Shown here piece after piece: positions 1 to 11,361 of a DNA stretch of 64,000 nucleotides (within the stretch, counting starts at the first letter, position 1; each line of letters begins with the position of its first letter). Below the pieces are notes generated by a model that had not been told where the DNA came from, did no database searches, and was given only the letters and a program-made list of their open reading frames with translations. The DNA comes from Amaranthus tricolor (lineage: Eukaryota; Streptophyta; Magnoliopsida; Caryophyllales; Amaranthaceae). The translations under genes and the position numbers were made by a program. Where the stretch lies: NCBI RefSeq assembly GCF_026212465.1, contig NC_080058.1, forward strand, positions 13,806,265 to 13,870,264. The letters run 5' to 3'.

Positions 1-1416
1 TTTCCTAGAGAGAACCGTATGAAAAAAGTTGCCCCATGACCTTGAATAACTTCCTAATTCCACTACACCACTATTAGAGAAGTTAAGGAACTTCTTTGCA
101 ACTTCCTACTATCTTTGTAACTTCCTAATTACAATACATCACTATCAAAGAAGTTAAATGAATTCTAATTAATAAATAACTAAATCAAAGATTAAGGAGG
201 GAAAATTAAGAGGGAATAATGGGGTAGTTATATGAGAAGTTATAAAACTTCCTTTGTGATAACCAACCACTAATCTTTCTTTTGACCTCTTCTTGGCGGA
301 ATGAATCATGTTCTTGGATGACTTCTTCACTTCACTTGCTTCTTCGCCGAATTTTCTTTGCTTCACTGGATGTTCATGGATGACTTCTTTGCTCGATGCA
401 CGATATGCTCACATAAATCTAAGAGTTTAAAATATCACAAACCAGCTTGGGCTAAACAAACACAACTAGAATTTAAACACACTCGACTAGGACTAAAACA
501 CATGACTAGAATTAAATACACAAGACATAATAAGGTAAATAATACTAACTAGGACTGATTAACTAGGATCATTAAGAATGTCTTTGAAGGGTGGATTGAA
601 AACTTGATTATTGACCGAGGATGGTGTGCCCATGCTAACATTAATGCAAATAATTGTTGAGGATGAATTTGCATTGCAAATAAGAATGAATGATAGCTTA
701 ATATAACCACACAAAAGCTGCCCTTATATGATGTTGATGTTTTTGGATAAAACAAGTCATGATTAAAATTCCTCCCAATTTTGCTATATAGGTGGACCTT
801 GATTTGCAACATGATTTAATGAGTTATTTTTTGGTCCGTTATAATCTAAAACCAAAGAATTATAAATCTTTGGCGCATCAAAATAATGGACATACGGTTG
901 GGGAAATAAAATTTGGAATTATGGACTCAAATTTGATGCCCTTTATTAGTCTTTTGACATATATTATGGAAATTACCTGATACAAGAAGCATAGAGCTAA
1001 AATATAATTTCGGTCACTAATGCGGTAACGGTCGTGAGACGGATTTTACCTATTATACCATGTTTATCATAGTCATTTGAGCATTTTACTACACCAACAT
1101 CCATAATATGATGTGTTTGCTTCTAAAAATTTTAATATAGCTAAGAGATATTATATTATCATGGTCATAGCTTTGTTAATAGCAGCAAAGATCGGTGAGC
1201 GTTTTAATTGTCAATTTGTTATTAAACTTTATTTTTCTTATCGAGATATTTCATTTTTTGAATTTGATGGAACTGATGTTAGTCTTGTGTTAGAAAATAT
1301 GAATAAACCTATAATCTGGGTACCATTATCGAATCTCCCTTATATGTTTTCCCACCTGTAAGGAAAAGATACATTTGTTGTAAATTTTCTTGACATTTAT
1401 TATTTTTTTTATATAG
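1..1416. other. Non-coding sequence upstream of the first visible EXO70A1 exon
   Basis: No EXO70 exon was found here. Because the first visible exon begins mid-protein with the last base of a split codon, this stretch is probably part of a long intron of that gene. An imperfect direct duplication of about 70 bp lies near the left edge (the phrase CTTCCTAATT recurs near 50 and 121). A short block near 1013-1050 with GCGGTAACGG resembles repeats at about 19985-20110 and 21640-21850, so a dispersed repeat is probably inserted. Short frames seen here match nothing I recognise. Confidence 0.5.
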
Positions 1417-4341
1417 CTACCAATCGACCTTGAAGCAACTCTTCCAAGAGTTTGAGGAGGCAAAAGATGCAAACTCTCAGCTAGCCAGTGTGACTATGCG
1501 AATAATGCAGGCTCTTCAAACCAATCTTGATGGCAAATCCAAACAATATAAAGATCCCGCGTTGACACACTTGTTTTTAATGAATAACATTCACTATATT
1601 GTAAGATCTGTTCGCAGGTATGTCATGCAAGTAGATGTTGTTTAGCCTTTTGTTTTCTCGATTGAGTTAGCTTGGGATGGTGACATTTCTAGAACATGCC
1701 ATATTAAATTTCAGATCGGAAGCTAAAGATCTTTTGGGTGATGATTGGGTGCAAAGGCATCGAAGAGTTGTTCAGCAGCATGCAAATCAATACAAACGAA
1801 TCGCATGGGCGAAGGTAGGTTCTTGCCGAGACATCTAAGAGTTTTATTTTTCATTTTCAATTTCTTTATCTCTCAATCATGCTCTTGTTCCTCTATTTTT
1901 CATGATCAATTACGACATCTTGTTCTTGGTCTGCTTATGGGTTGATAGTGTAGATGTAATTTTAAATTAATGGACATCTGATATTTCGCTCATCAGATTT
2001 TCATAGTTTTTGCCCTAGGTTTCCTGATAATTACCTACCAGTTAGGTCTCCATTGGTTGATATTTTTACCTGTCATTATTTCTCCTTAAATGCTTTACTT
2101 TCATGGTTTGCAAGTTGTACCCTCTTATTTCTATTCGGTTATTACTTCACTCTTCTGTTTTCTGTGAAAGGTGATTTTTGTGCAATTTTTCTTATTTTAC
2201 TGAAAGGTGATTCAAATAACGAAATAAAAGACAAATGGTGTGACTCTAGCTGGCAACCCATCAATTAGTTTCCCATTTTCTCATCAGTTAATTTTACCCT
2301 TAGGAATACAAGGGTACAATCTATTGCAGCTAATTTGTTTGATAGTTAAGGTTAGTTTCACCAAATGTTTGTCTTGAAACTATATTGGTAACTATTAGCA
2401 TTATGATTTTGAAGAATTTTGTTTCTGCAGGTCAATCTAATAATTTGAATACTTGATTGTATAATTTTTTTTGTGATAGAGAATAAAGATTTTGCTGTTG
2501 TGAGTTCCGACAGTAGATATTCTTTTAGGGTATTGGATTATCTGTTTAAGTTTAAAGTAGTAAGCCCCTTGGTTAGGGCCTTTAGAAGTCTCAACTCTCA
2601 AAAAGAGACAAGACTAGTGGAGGAGATATATGCCTACAATAAGGAAAAAATATTGCTAAATGGTGGGCTTTATTTTTTGGCTGTTTCGACTAATTCTATA
2701 GTGAACTAGAATGGGCCTGGATGATTTTTGAACAAGTGTTCATCATTTTTCTTATTCAGAACCCCAACATTTATGTATCACCATTTTCTAAAAATACAAA
2801 GAGTTGACAATGTAAGCTTGATTGAGCTTCTTCCGTAAATTAAAGTGGGAATTAATTTTTTTTTTTCTTCCATTGCATATGGTCTTGTTACATCTTGCAT
2901 GTGTCTTCATCAACTCTATCATGTAGTGCTACAAAACTCAATGTGAATTGTCTGCTTTTTCCCTTTAATTTGTTGAGACTTATTGCTATAGCTAGCATGA
3001 AATATTATTGTTCCTATGGTACTGGTAGTTTATATACTTGGACGTGAAGTGCTTCCCTAATCTTTCTACAAATTCATTCTTTTGATTTATTTGCTGGGAT
3101 TATTCGTGTTTCTCTGATAGTCGCTTCCTGTCCACTCTTTTAATAGACTGTTTTTTCTTGTTAGATTCTGCAATCACTCTCCGCACAAGGGTTAACCTCA
3201 TCAGGGGGAGGGGGAGGTAGTGGAGTTGCAGCTGATGGGGGAAATAGTAGTGGAGCATCAAGAGCGTTAATTAAAGACAGGTTGGCTTTGTATAATAAAT
3301 GCTAGCATATATTTCTTTCAGCTTTGATACATTTTTGCTGAATAGTATAGTTGTATTTACAGGTTTAAAGCTTTTAATCTGCAATTTGAAGAGCTTCATC
3401 AGAGACAATCTCAGTGGACAGTTCCTGATACAGAATTGCGCGAGTCTCTGAGACTTGCCGTTGCAGAAGTCTTGCTTCCTGCATATCGATCATTTGTCAA
3501 ACGTTTTGGGTATGTGTTCTTTTATTATCTGTTCATTCTGTGTCTTGTATTCCACAAGGTCCACCCTACATCTGTCTCCTAACCATTTATGGAGGATGCT
3601 TTTGTGGGTATTTACTTGGTAGCAGTCCTCAAGTATAACTTGAACAGAGCTTTCTCAATTCAGTGGAGATTGGAGAAGGCTTCTTTTCATGTATATTATA
3701 CCTCTGTTAATGATTTTTCCTTGGGTTTAAAACCTTTTTGGAAGACGTTCCTTGTCCTTTCACATCACTAAAAAAAAGAACTGAAGTTGAATATTACAAT
3801 TGATTTCTCGATGAATAATGTCTATTGTGGTCACATTAATCTAAACGCAATGACAACTCGAAATGGTAGTAATGTGCCTGTATAACCGCCAAGAAAAACG
3901 TTGGGAAGAGAATTGGGAGTAGTTTTAATCATGACTCGATTATATGTGCATCTCATTTTGCCAAAGATGCATTTGTTGTACTAGCCTTAGGCTCATGCCC
4001 GTACCCCTTTCTGAACTTGACTGCGATGATGTTAGTCAGTGGTGTTTTCTAAATATAGGGGTGACGTAGTTTCTTTGTCCTTATGGTATTATACTCGAGC
4101 CATTTAGTTATTCATGCACTCATGTTGGTTTCATTGTATGCTTTGATTGAATTTGTAAGTATTTTATTTGATGGGTTAAAGAGATGGAATTATCTCCCAC
4201 ACTGTTTATAACTGTGAATTCAGGGCGTTAGTCGAGGCTGGGAAGAACTCTTCGAAATACATCAGATTCACACCAGAAGATTTGGAAAGAATGTTGGGGG
4301 AGTTCTTTGAGGGTAAGACTTTAAATGAGCCTAAGAGGTAG
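1417..4341 (+). CDS. EXO70A1: Exocyst subunit EXO70A1, C-terminal five exons (5' part outside window)
   Basis: The gene encodes the C-terminal 226 or so residues of EXO70A1. EXO70A1 is the exocyst subunit that tethers secretory vesicles to the plasma membrane through phosphoinositide binding by its C-terminal domain. Exons are 1417-1617, 1715-1814, 3165-3280, 3363-3509 and 4224-4341, all with AG/GT borders and preserved phase. The first base completes a codon begun in an upstream exon, and the stop is TAG at 4339-4341. Diagnostic stretches are QLASVTMRIMQALQ, KDPALTHLFLMNNIHY, LLGDDWVQRHRRVVQQ, ELHQRQSQWTVPDTELRE and the C-terminus EFFEGKTLNEPKR, which ends like the Arabidopsis protein. The Gly/Ser-rich linker in exon 3 (GGGGGSG) is the variable part. 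No disruption is seen, so this looks functional. A second EXO70A paralogue is possible, but the match is closest to A1. Confidence 0.95.
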
Positions 4342-5870
4342 AGTTGAAATGTATAGAAATCTTTGTAGAAGATTTTTGGTTTCCTTGTAAATTTGTACGA
4401 GGAACTATTGAACATTCGATTTACTTGGTTTGAGTAAAAAAAGTTATAAGATGTCGAAGTGGTGTGTATCTTCCTCTACTCTCCTTGTCTGAATCAATTA
4501 GTATTTGTACTTGCAAAATATTATTTCAAATTCTTATGGAACAAAGTTTCTGCTTATTCCTTCCTTGAAATTACATGATTAGATCCTCTTTGCGATTAGT
4601 AATCGAATTTCTAAATATTCTTCTCTACATATTAGACAATTTTACTTTTTTTTTTTTAATATTTTCTATCAAGTTAACAAATTATTTTTTTTCTTATGCA
4701 ATAGACAAAAGTTTATCTAAGGCAAATAAAAAATATTTTATATGGGATAAATTAAAAGGTGGATAAAAATTAAAACAAGGATAAACATAAGTTATAGGAG
4801 AGCTATCAAAGGGCTTTGCTTGTGAAGCGTGCCATGTTTAGAAGTTAAAAGATATATAGAAGCAATACTCAATTAAAGTCTACATAGTGTGCTGACTAGT
4901 TATGGAATTGTTTAAACCCACTTCTTATTTGTTTGCTATCGTTTCGATTGAATTATTATTTTTTTCCTTAAATTTTTAATGGTGTTCCTTTTTAAAAAAA
5001 TTATGATTTTTCCAAATTTGTTCAAACTTAATGATTATTCAATGTAAATGCAACACATGAATTTTTATTAGTATTTTAGAGATAAATTTGAAGTGTATAG
5101 ATTCTGATTAATTATGTAAAAATAAAAAATAAAAAAAAAAAAAGAAAAAATACTACAGGGGGACAAAATGTGTGAACCTAGTTTAAAAGAAGATGTTGGG
5201 CACTAAATATAAGGTGAGAGATGTTTTATTATGGACATAATTTACTTACTACCATTGGTGACGATAATTACAAACACTCAAAGCTACCCTTTCTATTACG
5301 TTATATTATATAATGTAATAAATATATTGTGGTTCATGTTAAGTAGATGGTCAAGCAAACTGCTCCACCCTCATTTCTCAAAGTCCATCTCAATCCATCA
5401 TCCTTTTTATTTAAGATAAAAAGAACTAGATGTATCTAAGTATTTTTTTTTTATTTTTTATTTATTTTTTATTCTAATTCTAGTTAGTTACTTTATTTTA
5501 ATTGTATAATAAGTTAAACTCTACTATTTTAGTAATATTTTGCAATGGTGTTATATAGCTAAGTATGCAAATCAAGACAAACAACAACAATATCCATAGT
5601 GGTATGCAAGCATGGAAGTTGCACAATGTATATTGTGGTTATTAGACATTACATTTAAACTTAGGAATGAAGATTTCATAACTCTTAGAAGTGTCCAAGC
5701 TTCAAAATAACGAGATAAAGTCCAAACTAAACTACAACTAAAAAGAGTTGTGCAAGTACAAGTGAAAATTAAATCATGGAAGTTACGCCCAAAAGAGAGC
5801 AAAGAAAGTTACCTAAGAAGGTAGTGGAGTAGTGGATGATTTATAACTTCCCTTAGGAGGTTACTTATAC
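4342..5870. other. EXO70A1 3' flank and AT-rich intergenic DNA
   Basis: The first 100 bp or so after the stop should be 3' UTR. No canonical AATAAA is obvious, though T-rich and TGTAAAT-like sequence near 4388 could serve in 3'-end formation. The rest is AT-rich with homopolymer runs, and I see no gene in it. Confidence 0.5.
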
Positions 5871-5910
<40 letters not shown>

Positions 5911-5911
5911 T
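5871..5911. repeat. (ATT)n microsatellite
   Basis: About 40 bp of uninterrupted TAT/ATT triplets. Confidence 0.9.
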
Positions 5912-6007
5912 TGAAATGAGGAGAGGAAATTACTTTTTTCGTAGTTTCGTGTCTTGCTCTTTAGTGCCTGATTTCCAATATTTCTTAGTCTATGAATATG
6001 TAATACT

Positions 6008-6032
6008 CCCCCCCCCCCCCCCCCCCCCCCCC
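6008..6032. repeat. Poly-C tract of 25, followed by poly-A
   Basis: Twenty-five consecutive C residues are followed directly by AAAAAAAA. It lies just outside a MITE-like CTCCCTTAG sequence, so it may be an expansion of a TACTCCC terminus. Sequencing error in the exact length is possible. Confidence 0.85.
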
Positions 6033-6050
6033 AAAAAAAATAAAAATAAA

Positions 6051-6290
6051 TACTCCCTTAGTTGTCTTATTCTTTTATTTGGACAATTTATCTTATTGTC
6101 CCATTTTAGGTGGTTCTCTCATTTTCTTAATATTAAAAATACCCAATATTGCATATTATTTTAGGTGGTCCCTCCAATTCTTAATATTAAAAACACTCAA
6201 TATTGCACATGAGTCTACTATTTTAGTTGGTTTCCTCATTTCTTAATATTTGTGTCCAAATCAAATGAGACAAAAAAATTAAATTGAAAG
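6051..6290. mobile_element. Degenerate Stowaway-like MITE with three internal tandem copies
   Basis: The left end TACTCCCTTAGTTGTC resembles the Stowaway terminus CTCCCTCCGTT. Near the right edge GTCCAAATCAAATGAGAC is roughly the inverse of TCTTATT...TTTGGAC at the left. Inside are three imperfect tandem copies of about 60 bp built around TTTTAGGTGGT and TTCTTAATATT, starting near 6104, 6160 and 6220. The outer right terminus is poorly conserved. Confidence 0.4.
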
Positions 6291-6989
6291 GAATATATAC
6301 TTAGAAAATTTTCAGATTATAAAAGTATTTCCTAAAATGGAATTTTGTTCTATCATTGTTTTTTATATTTTTCGTTGAATTGGGAGAGATTCAGAGAAAG
6401 TGCTTAGCTTAACATTATTGTTGGCGTTTTGTGTTTAAGGGTGTCCAATAATTACGTTGTGGATTCAAAGAAAGTTAGTGGTTGTGAAGTTAGAAAAAAA
6501 AAAAAAAAAAACAATCTTAGAAGTTCTTTCCTTCCACCTTCATCCGTGTTCATTAAATAGTTTCAAGTAATTTGTGTTCAAGTAATTCAATTTGTTGTTT
6601 AGAATAAATTAAACACAAATTCTTGAAAGAAGTGACTTTAATTAGACTAATTTTAGTTTTAAAAAAGAAATAATGATTAAAAAATATAAATAAAGTGCTT
6701 TCCAATTCACAACAGTTTCTATATTATATGGCTAGGACAGTTTCTATTTTTATGGCAATGATAGTTTCTATTTTCATGGCTACTCTCCTTTTTCATCAAT
6801 AACTATTCTCCTTCTTCTCCATCAAGTCATTCATGGCTAGCATCTTCTCTAATTTAATTTTCACCATTAAATTCATAAAGAAATTTTGAATTATGATTCA
6901 ATTAATAAGATTTAGATTAGGTTGAGTTTTAAAGTTTCTGCAATCGCATTTACTTCGCTCATAATTTCCTCCATTTTGCAATTGTATAA

Positions 6990-8460
6990 CAAGCATTTAA
7001 ACTAGTTGTAGTATATGTTTTTGCATATTGTACTAAACATTTGAACAAGTTATAGTGGTCATTTAAAATAGTTGTAATAGGCTATTTTGCATATTGTAGT
7101 AGGTGTTGTTTTCTAATGATATAGACATTTGGAATTGTTGAGGTAGACATTTTAAACTAGTTATAGTAGGTATTTTAAATAATTAAGTAGACATTTTTAG
7201 TTATTTAGTAGGTACATTGAAGTAGGTGTTTTTGTATATCATAGTATGTATATTTACATACTAAAGTATGTGTTTTTCATATAAAAGTAGGCATTTTAAA
7301 TAGTTAAATTAGACATTTTAAATAATCATAGTAGATGTTTTTGCATATAAAAGTAGATGTAGGCACTTTTAATAATTGAAGTAGACATTAAAACTAGTTA
7401 TTGTAGGCACTTAAACTAGTTATAGTAGGTATTTGAACTAAATATAGTAGGTGTTTTTGTTTACTACTTATAATATGAGTTTTATAGTACTCCCTTCGTT
7501 TCTCAAAGAAATTCCCACAAAGATCGTTTATGAGAATTAAGAAAAATAGAATCTTTAAGATGGTAGATACATTATTTTATTAAATAATAAATTTGATGGA
7601 AGAAAGCAGAGACCATAAATATTAATAAAATGTAAATTAAAGAAATTTCGGAAAAAAAATATGGGAACCACAACTAATAAAAAAATATTTTTAAAAGTTA
7701 ATGAGAAATATGTGAGGACCATAAACAATATATAAAAACATTAAAATAAAGTTAGTGGAAAATATATGGGGAACATGGATATTATTAAAATATTTAAATG
7801 AGGACTAGTAAAGTTACTTTTATTCAATATTTATGATATAAATAGAAAAATTCTTTAAAGGAATAACAATAGAACAATCTAAAATATCAAATGGAAACAT
7901 CTTTAAGCAACGGAGGGAGTATTATAGTAGGAGTTTTTAGTTTTATCATTTTGCACAATAATAATTAGACATTTTAACTACTTATATATAGTAGGAGTTT
8001 TAATTAGTATGAGTTTTTAATTCTTTGATTTTGCAAGATAATAAGTAGGTATTTTAACTACTTATATTAGGTGTTTTATAGTATCTTAGTACGAATTTTA
8101 AAATCCAAAAAAGATGTTTTAGTATATTAAAGATATCTTATGATAAATAAGTAGATGTTTAAAATATAATGTTGCATTGTATTGTATCATATAAATCATA
8201 AAAATATTAATTTCTGTTGGCATAAATATCTACTATGACTCATTAAAATTCCTACTTCTATTAATAAAGCCATCTACTATAAACCATTATGTACCTTGTA
8301 CATGCAAAATGTCTACTAGTGAACCATTATAATATCTACTTCTACCGATATAAACAACTACTCTGACTCATTAAAATACCTACTTCTATCGATAAAAATG
8401 TCTGTTATATTCATTACAATAGCTATTGGTATATGTAAAAATATATACTGATAAAAATGT
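6990..8460. repeat. Imperfect minisatellite of GTAG/CTAC phrases, strand-switching
   Basis: Variants of about 23-30 bp (AACTAGTTATAGTAGG, GTGTTTTTGCATAT, GTAGACATTTTAAA) recur many times between about 6990 and 7480 and again after 7920. From about 8225 to 8440 the theme appears in the opposite orientation, as TATCTACTATGACTCATTAA and CTACTTCTATCGATAAA. A Stowaway MITE interrupts the array. No ORF or transposase is seen. It may be the internal part of an unrecognised DNA element. Confidence 0.6.
7490..7919. mobile_element. Stowaway (Tc1/mariner-type) MITE
   Basis: The termini are CTCCCTTCGTTTCTCAAAG at the left and, inverted, CTCCCTCCGTTGCTTAAAG at the right. These match the Stowaway consensus CTCCCTCCGTT and are flanked by TA on both sides (7488-7489 and 7920-7921). 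The 430-bp AT-rich interior has no coding capacity. It sits inside the GTAG minisatellite, so it inserted after that array formed. Confidence 0.85.
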
Positions 8461-8660
8461 TTACGGTTCACACCAGACCAAAATATATTACGGTTTCTGG
8501 TCTGATCTAGTCTAAAATTTTAAAACCTTAATCGGACCGAAAATTGTAAATAAAAAAAACTGGACCATACCATTTAGACTGTAGATCAGACCAAATACTT
8601 AAATTACGGTTTAGTCCAATTTGGTTTACGGTTTTGACCAAACTATGTTCCGCCCTGAAT
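8461..8660. repeat. Short repeats of CGGTTTGGTC/GACCAAACCG type
   Basis: ACGGTTT, GGTCTG, CCAGACC and TTTGGTTTACGG occur repeatedly in both orientations over about 190 bp. Such sequence often marks ends of hAT-like or related non-autonomous elements, but I could not place termini or a target duplication. Confidence 0.35.
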
Positions 8661-11100
8661 TCATGGACATTAAATTTACCCTTTTGCCCTTATAAGTTCA
8701 CATTTTAACCTTTATACATTAAACTTGATTTATAACCTTGTATTTAATACTTCACTATTGTTGAATATAAAAAATCACACAAATAATTTAATATTTTATT
8801 AATAATCTCAAAATAAATACTTATCACATGTAGCTACTAAATAATTATATCTTTTAAAATAAGTTCTCAAAATCAACATTTCTATTTTTTTAAAAAAAAG
8901 CAAATAAAACTTTATTCTTTCCACAAAATCAATATTCTAGATAGGCAACAAGCTAAGTAAAACTTTACTCTAAGTAAAAAAATCTATAAATTCACAAAAT
9001 CAATATTTCTCGCATATTTTGAAAGATAGGTTTACTAAAAGTATTTCTAAAACTTTTTACACTAACTTCGTTCAAAATAGTCGACTAAAAAATATTTTGT
9101 ACAAATAGCTAATTAATATCACAAAGTTACTTTTTATGATAAAATTCCATATATTCAAAAAAGCACTTTAATATTCAATAACTTAAAAAGATTTCTCAAA
9201 AATATTTTTTTAACTTGTAGTAACTTGAAATAATAAATAAAACATATATATTTTTTTCTCTATTATGGCAAATGACCCTAGTATCTATTAGGCAGTTTTC
9301 ACTCAAAGACAACTTAATTTAATTTATCATGGTAAATACTAAATTTAAATAATTAACATAATCATCAAAAAAAAGAAATTTTACATAATAGCTTACAAAT
9401 TTTACACAATTTTAAAAACAGGTTCCATTATTGTTTATTTAAAATGTAATAACAAAATTTTAAACATAACTTATACTTAAATATAACCCTCTTTCATAAT
9501 ATAACATACAACTTCAATAAACTAGTTTAAAGACTAACATGATAGTAATGATGATTCTAGTATAAAACATGCTCTAATATAACAAAATTCGTAATATAAT
9601 ACATAACTCATAAACATACTAACATTAATCTATAACAAAAATCATATTTACTTTCACTAGAACATAATAATTCACCCAACTTCCTAAACATGTTTAAAAA
9701 TTTCTAATAACATAATAACAATATTTTTAGTATAAACACACTTAATATAATCATAATTATATTTTCATTAACTTAATTCATACTTAGCATACTCAACATA
9801 TTTCATACTTTTCATATTATAATGTAAATACTTATAATGTAAAATTCTAAAAAAAAGCAAGTTAAGAATATATACAATTTTTATCACCAAAGATTAGTAA
9901 TAAATACTAATTAAAAAAGTAATAAGAATAAGATCCTCCAAAATAAATAATAAAGCTTCAAAGGTAATTACTCTAAATTTCCAAAATGATGATGCTATAT
10001 CTTATAAGCTCTTAAAATAAATAAATCCAACTTCAAAATGTGATGTTCATGGCAAGAAAAATGTTAGATTATGCTCCATCTTCTAGAATATTCTTCAACT
10101 AATTAATACTAAAAATTTACTAAGTGATATTATGAATTGAATTTAGGAGGAAAATGGAAGGAAAAAATAAGTGACCTTAAGACTTGGATTTACTTGGCTA
10201 AGAGGGGAAAGATTTGGTGGTTTTTGCTTTCAATTTTACAAATTAGGATACTAAAAATGGGCTAGTATATATCAATGGATATTTAGGGATAAAATCTTAA
10301 AGAATTTGGATTAAAAAATTAAAAATCATGAGTGCATATCTAAACTCATAACCATTTAACATAAGGGTAAGGGGAGGATTGATTTACAAATTAGGGTAGG
10401 TTTTAATTGGGTTAGATTTTAACTAGGTTAGATTTCGGATAATTAAAATTAATTTAAGTGAAAAACTAGCTTAAAAACTAATTAAAGTTAGAGATACTAG
10501 TTTTAAGCTTAGAATAATTAAATAAAAAGTTTTAAAATCATTAAAATAATTGTTAATGAAATTAGTTAAGAAATATGAATTTTAAACGCAAAGGTTTAGT
10601 AAAACTGTAAATTAATTAAATGGTTTTGAAATTTTCATAATATAAAATAATATTTAAAAAATTAAAATAATATTTAAAGATAATAAGAATTTAAAGTTTC
10701 AAATTTGGAATAATTTAAGAGATCGGGAAAGAATAAGGAATTTAATGGAATTGAAGTTAGATAAATTCAGAATTAGGAAATGAATTGGAAATTAAATTGA
10801 TTAACAATATGAATTTCAAGAATGACTGGTTGAAACAATAACATTTTAGGAATTGAATGAAGTTAGAATTCAATAAATCAAGAATTAGCAATTAAATTGA
10901 ATGAATTAATAATTAAATTGATTAATAATGTCACGTGATTGTATTTTGCATACGTTTAATCATATAAGATAATTTTTCAAAAAAAAATTTAGAATATGTA
11001 ATTTTTTAGAAACGGTGGTTACATAATTAGTATTTTTTTTTTCCTACGAAGATCGGGTTTATACCTTTCTTTATTTTAATCCTTATCGAAGAATAGAAAA
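8661..11100. other. AT-rich intergenic DNA; nothing recognised
   Basis: Very AT-rich sequence without an ORF of note, a recognisable element end or a repeat that I could define. The last 100-150 bp probably merge into the VPS32 promoter. Confidence 0.5.
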
Positions 11101-11361
11101 ACTGTCGAATTAAGCACCTACTTTGCTTTTTCTTCTGGTTAGCCAGCCTACCAAGTACCAACACCATCCCTTAGCCCATCGATTCCACTTTCGGCTATTC
11201 AAATCCTTTTTCCGATTTCGATCATCAGTTTTCCCAGATTCATCAATCACTAATTTTGTTTGATTTACAGATCAGTTTCATCAGACTCTTCCTTCACATT
11301 CAAGTGGTTTCCTCTTCTTCTTGCGTTTGCGTTTGAATTCAGGGATCAATATTCAAGTAAA

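Noticed and set aside
2473..2709. 78-codon frame in EXO70A1 intron
   Set aside because: It lies in the 1350-bp intron, has no similarity I recognise and no splice support.
5916..6164. 82-codon frame with a proline run
   Set aside because: The proline run is the C25 tract and the rest matches nothing.
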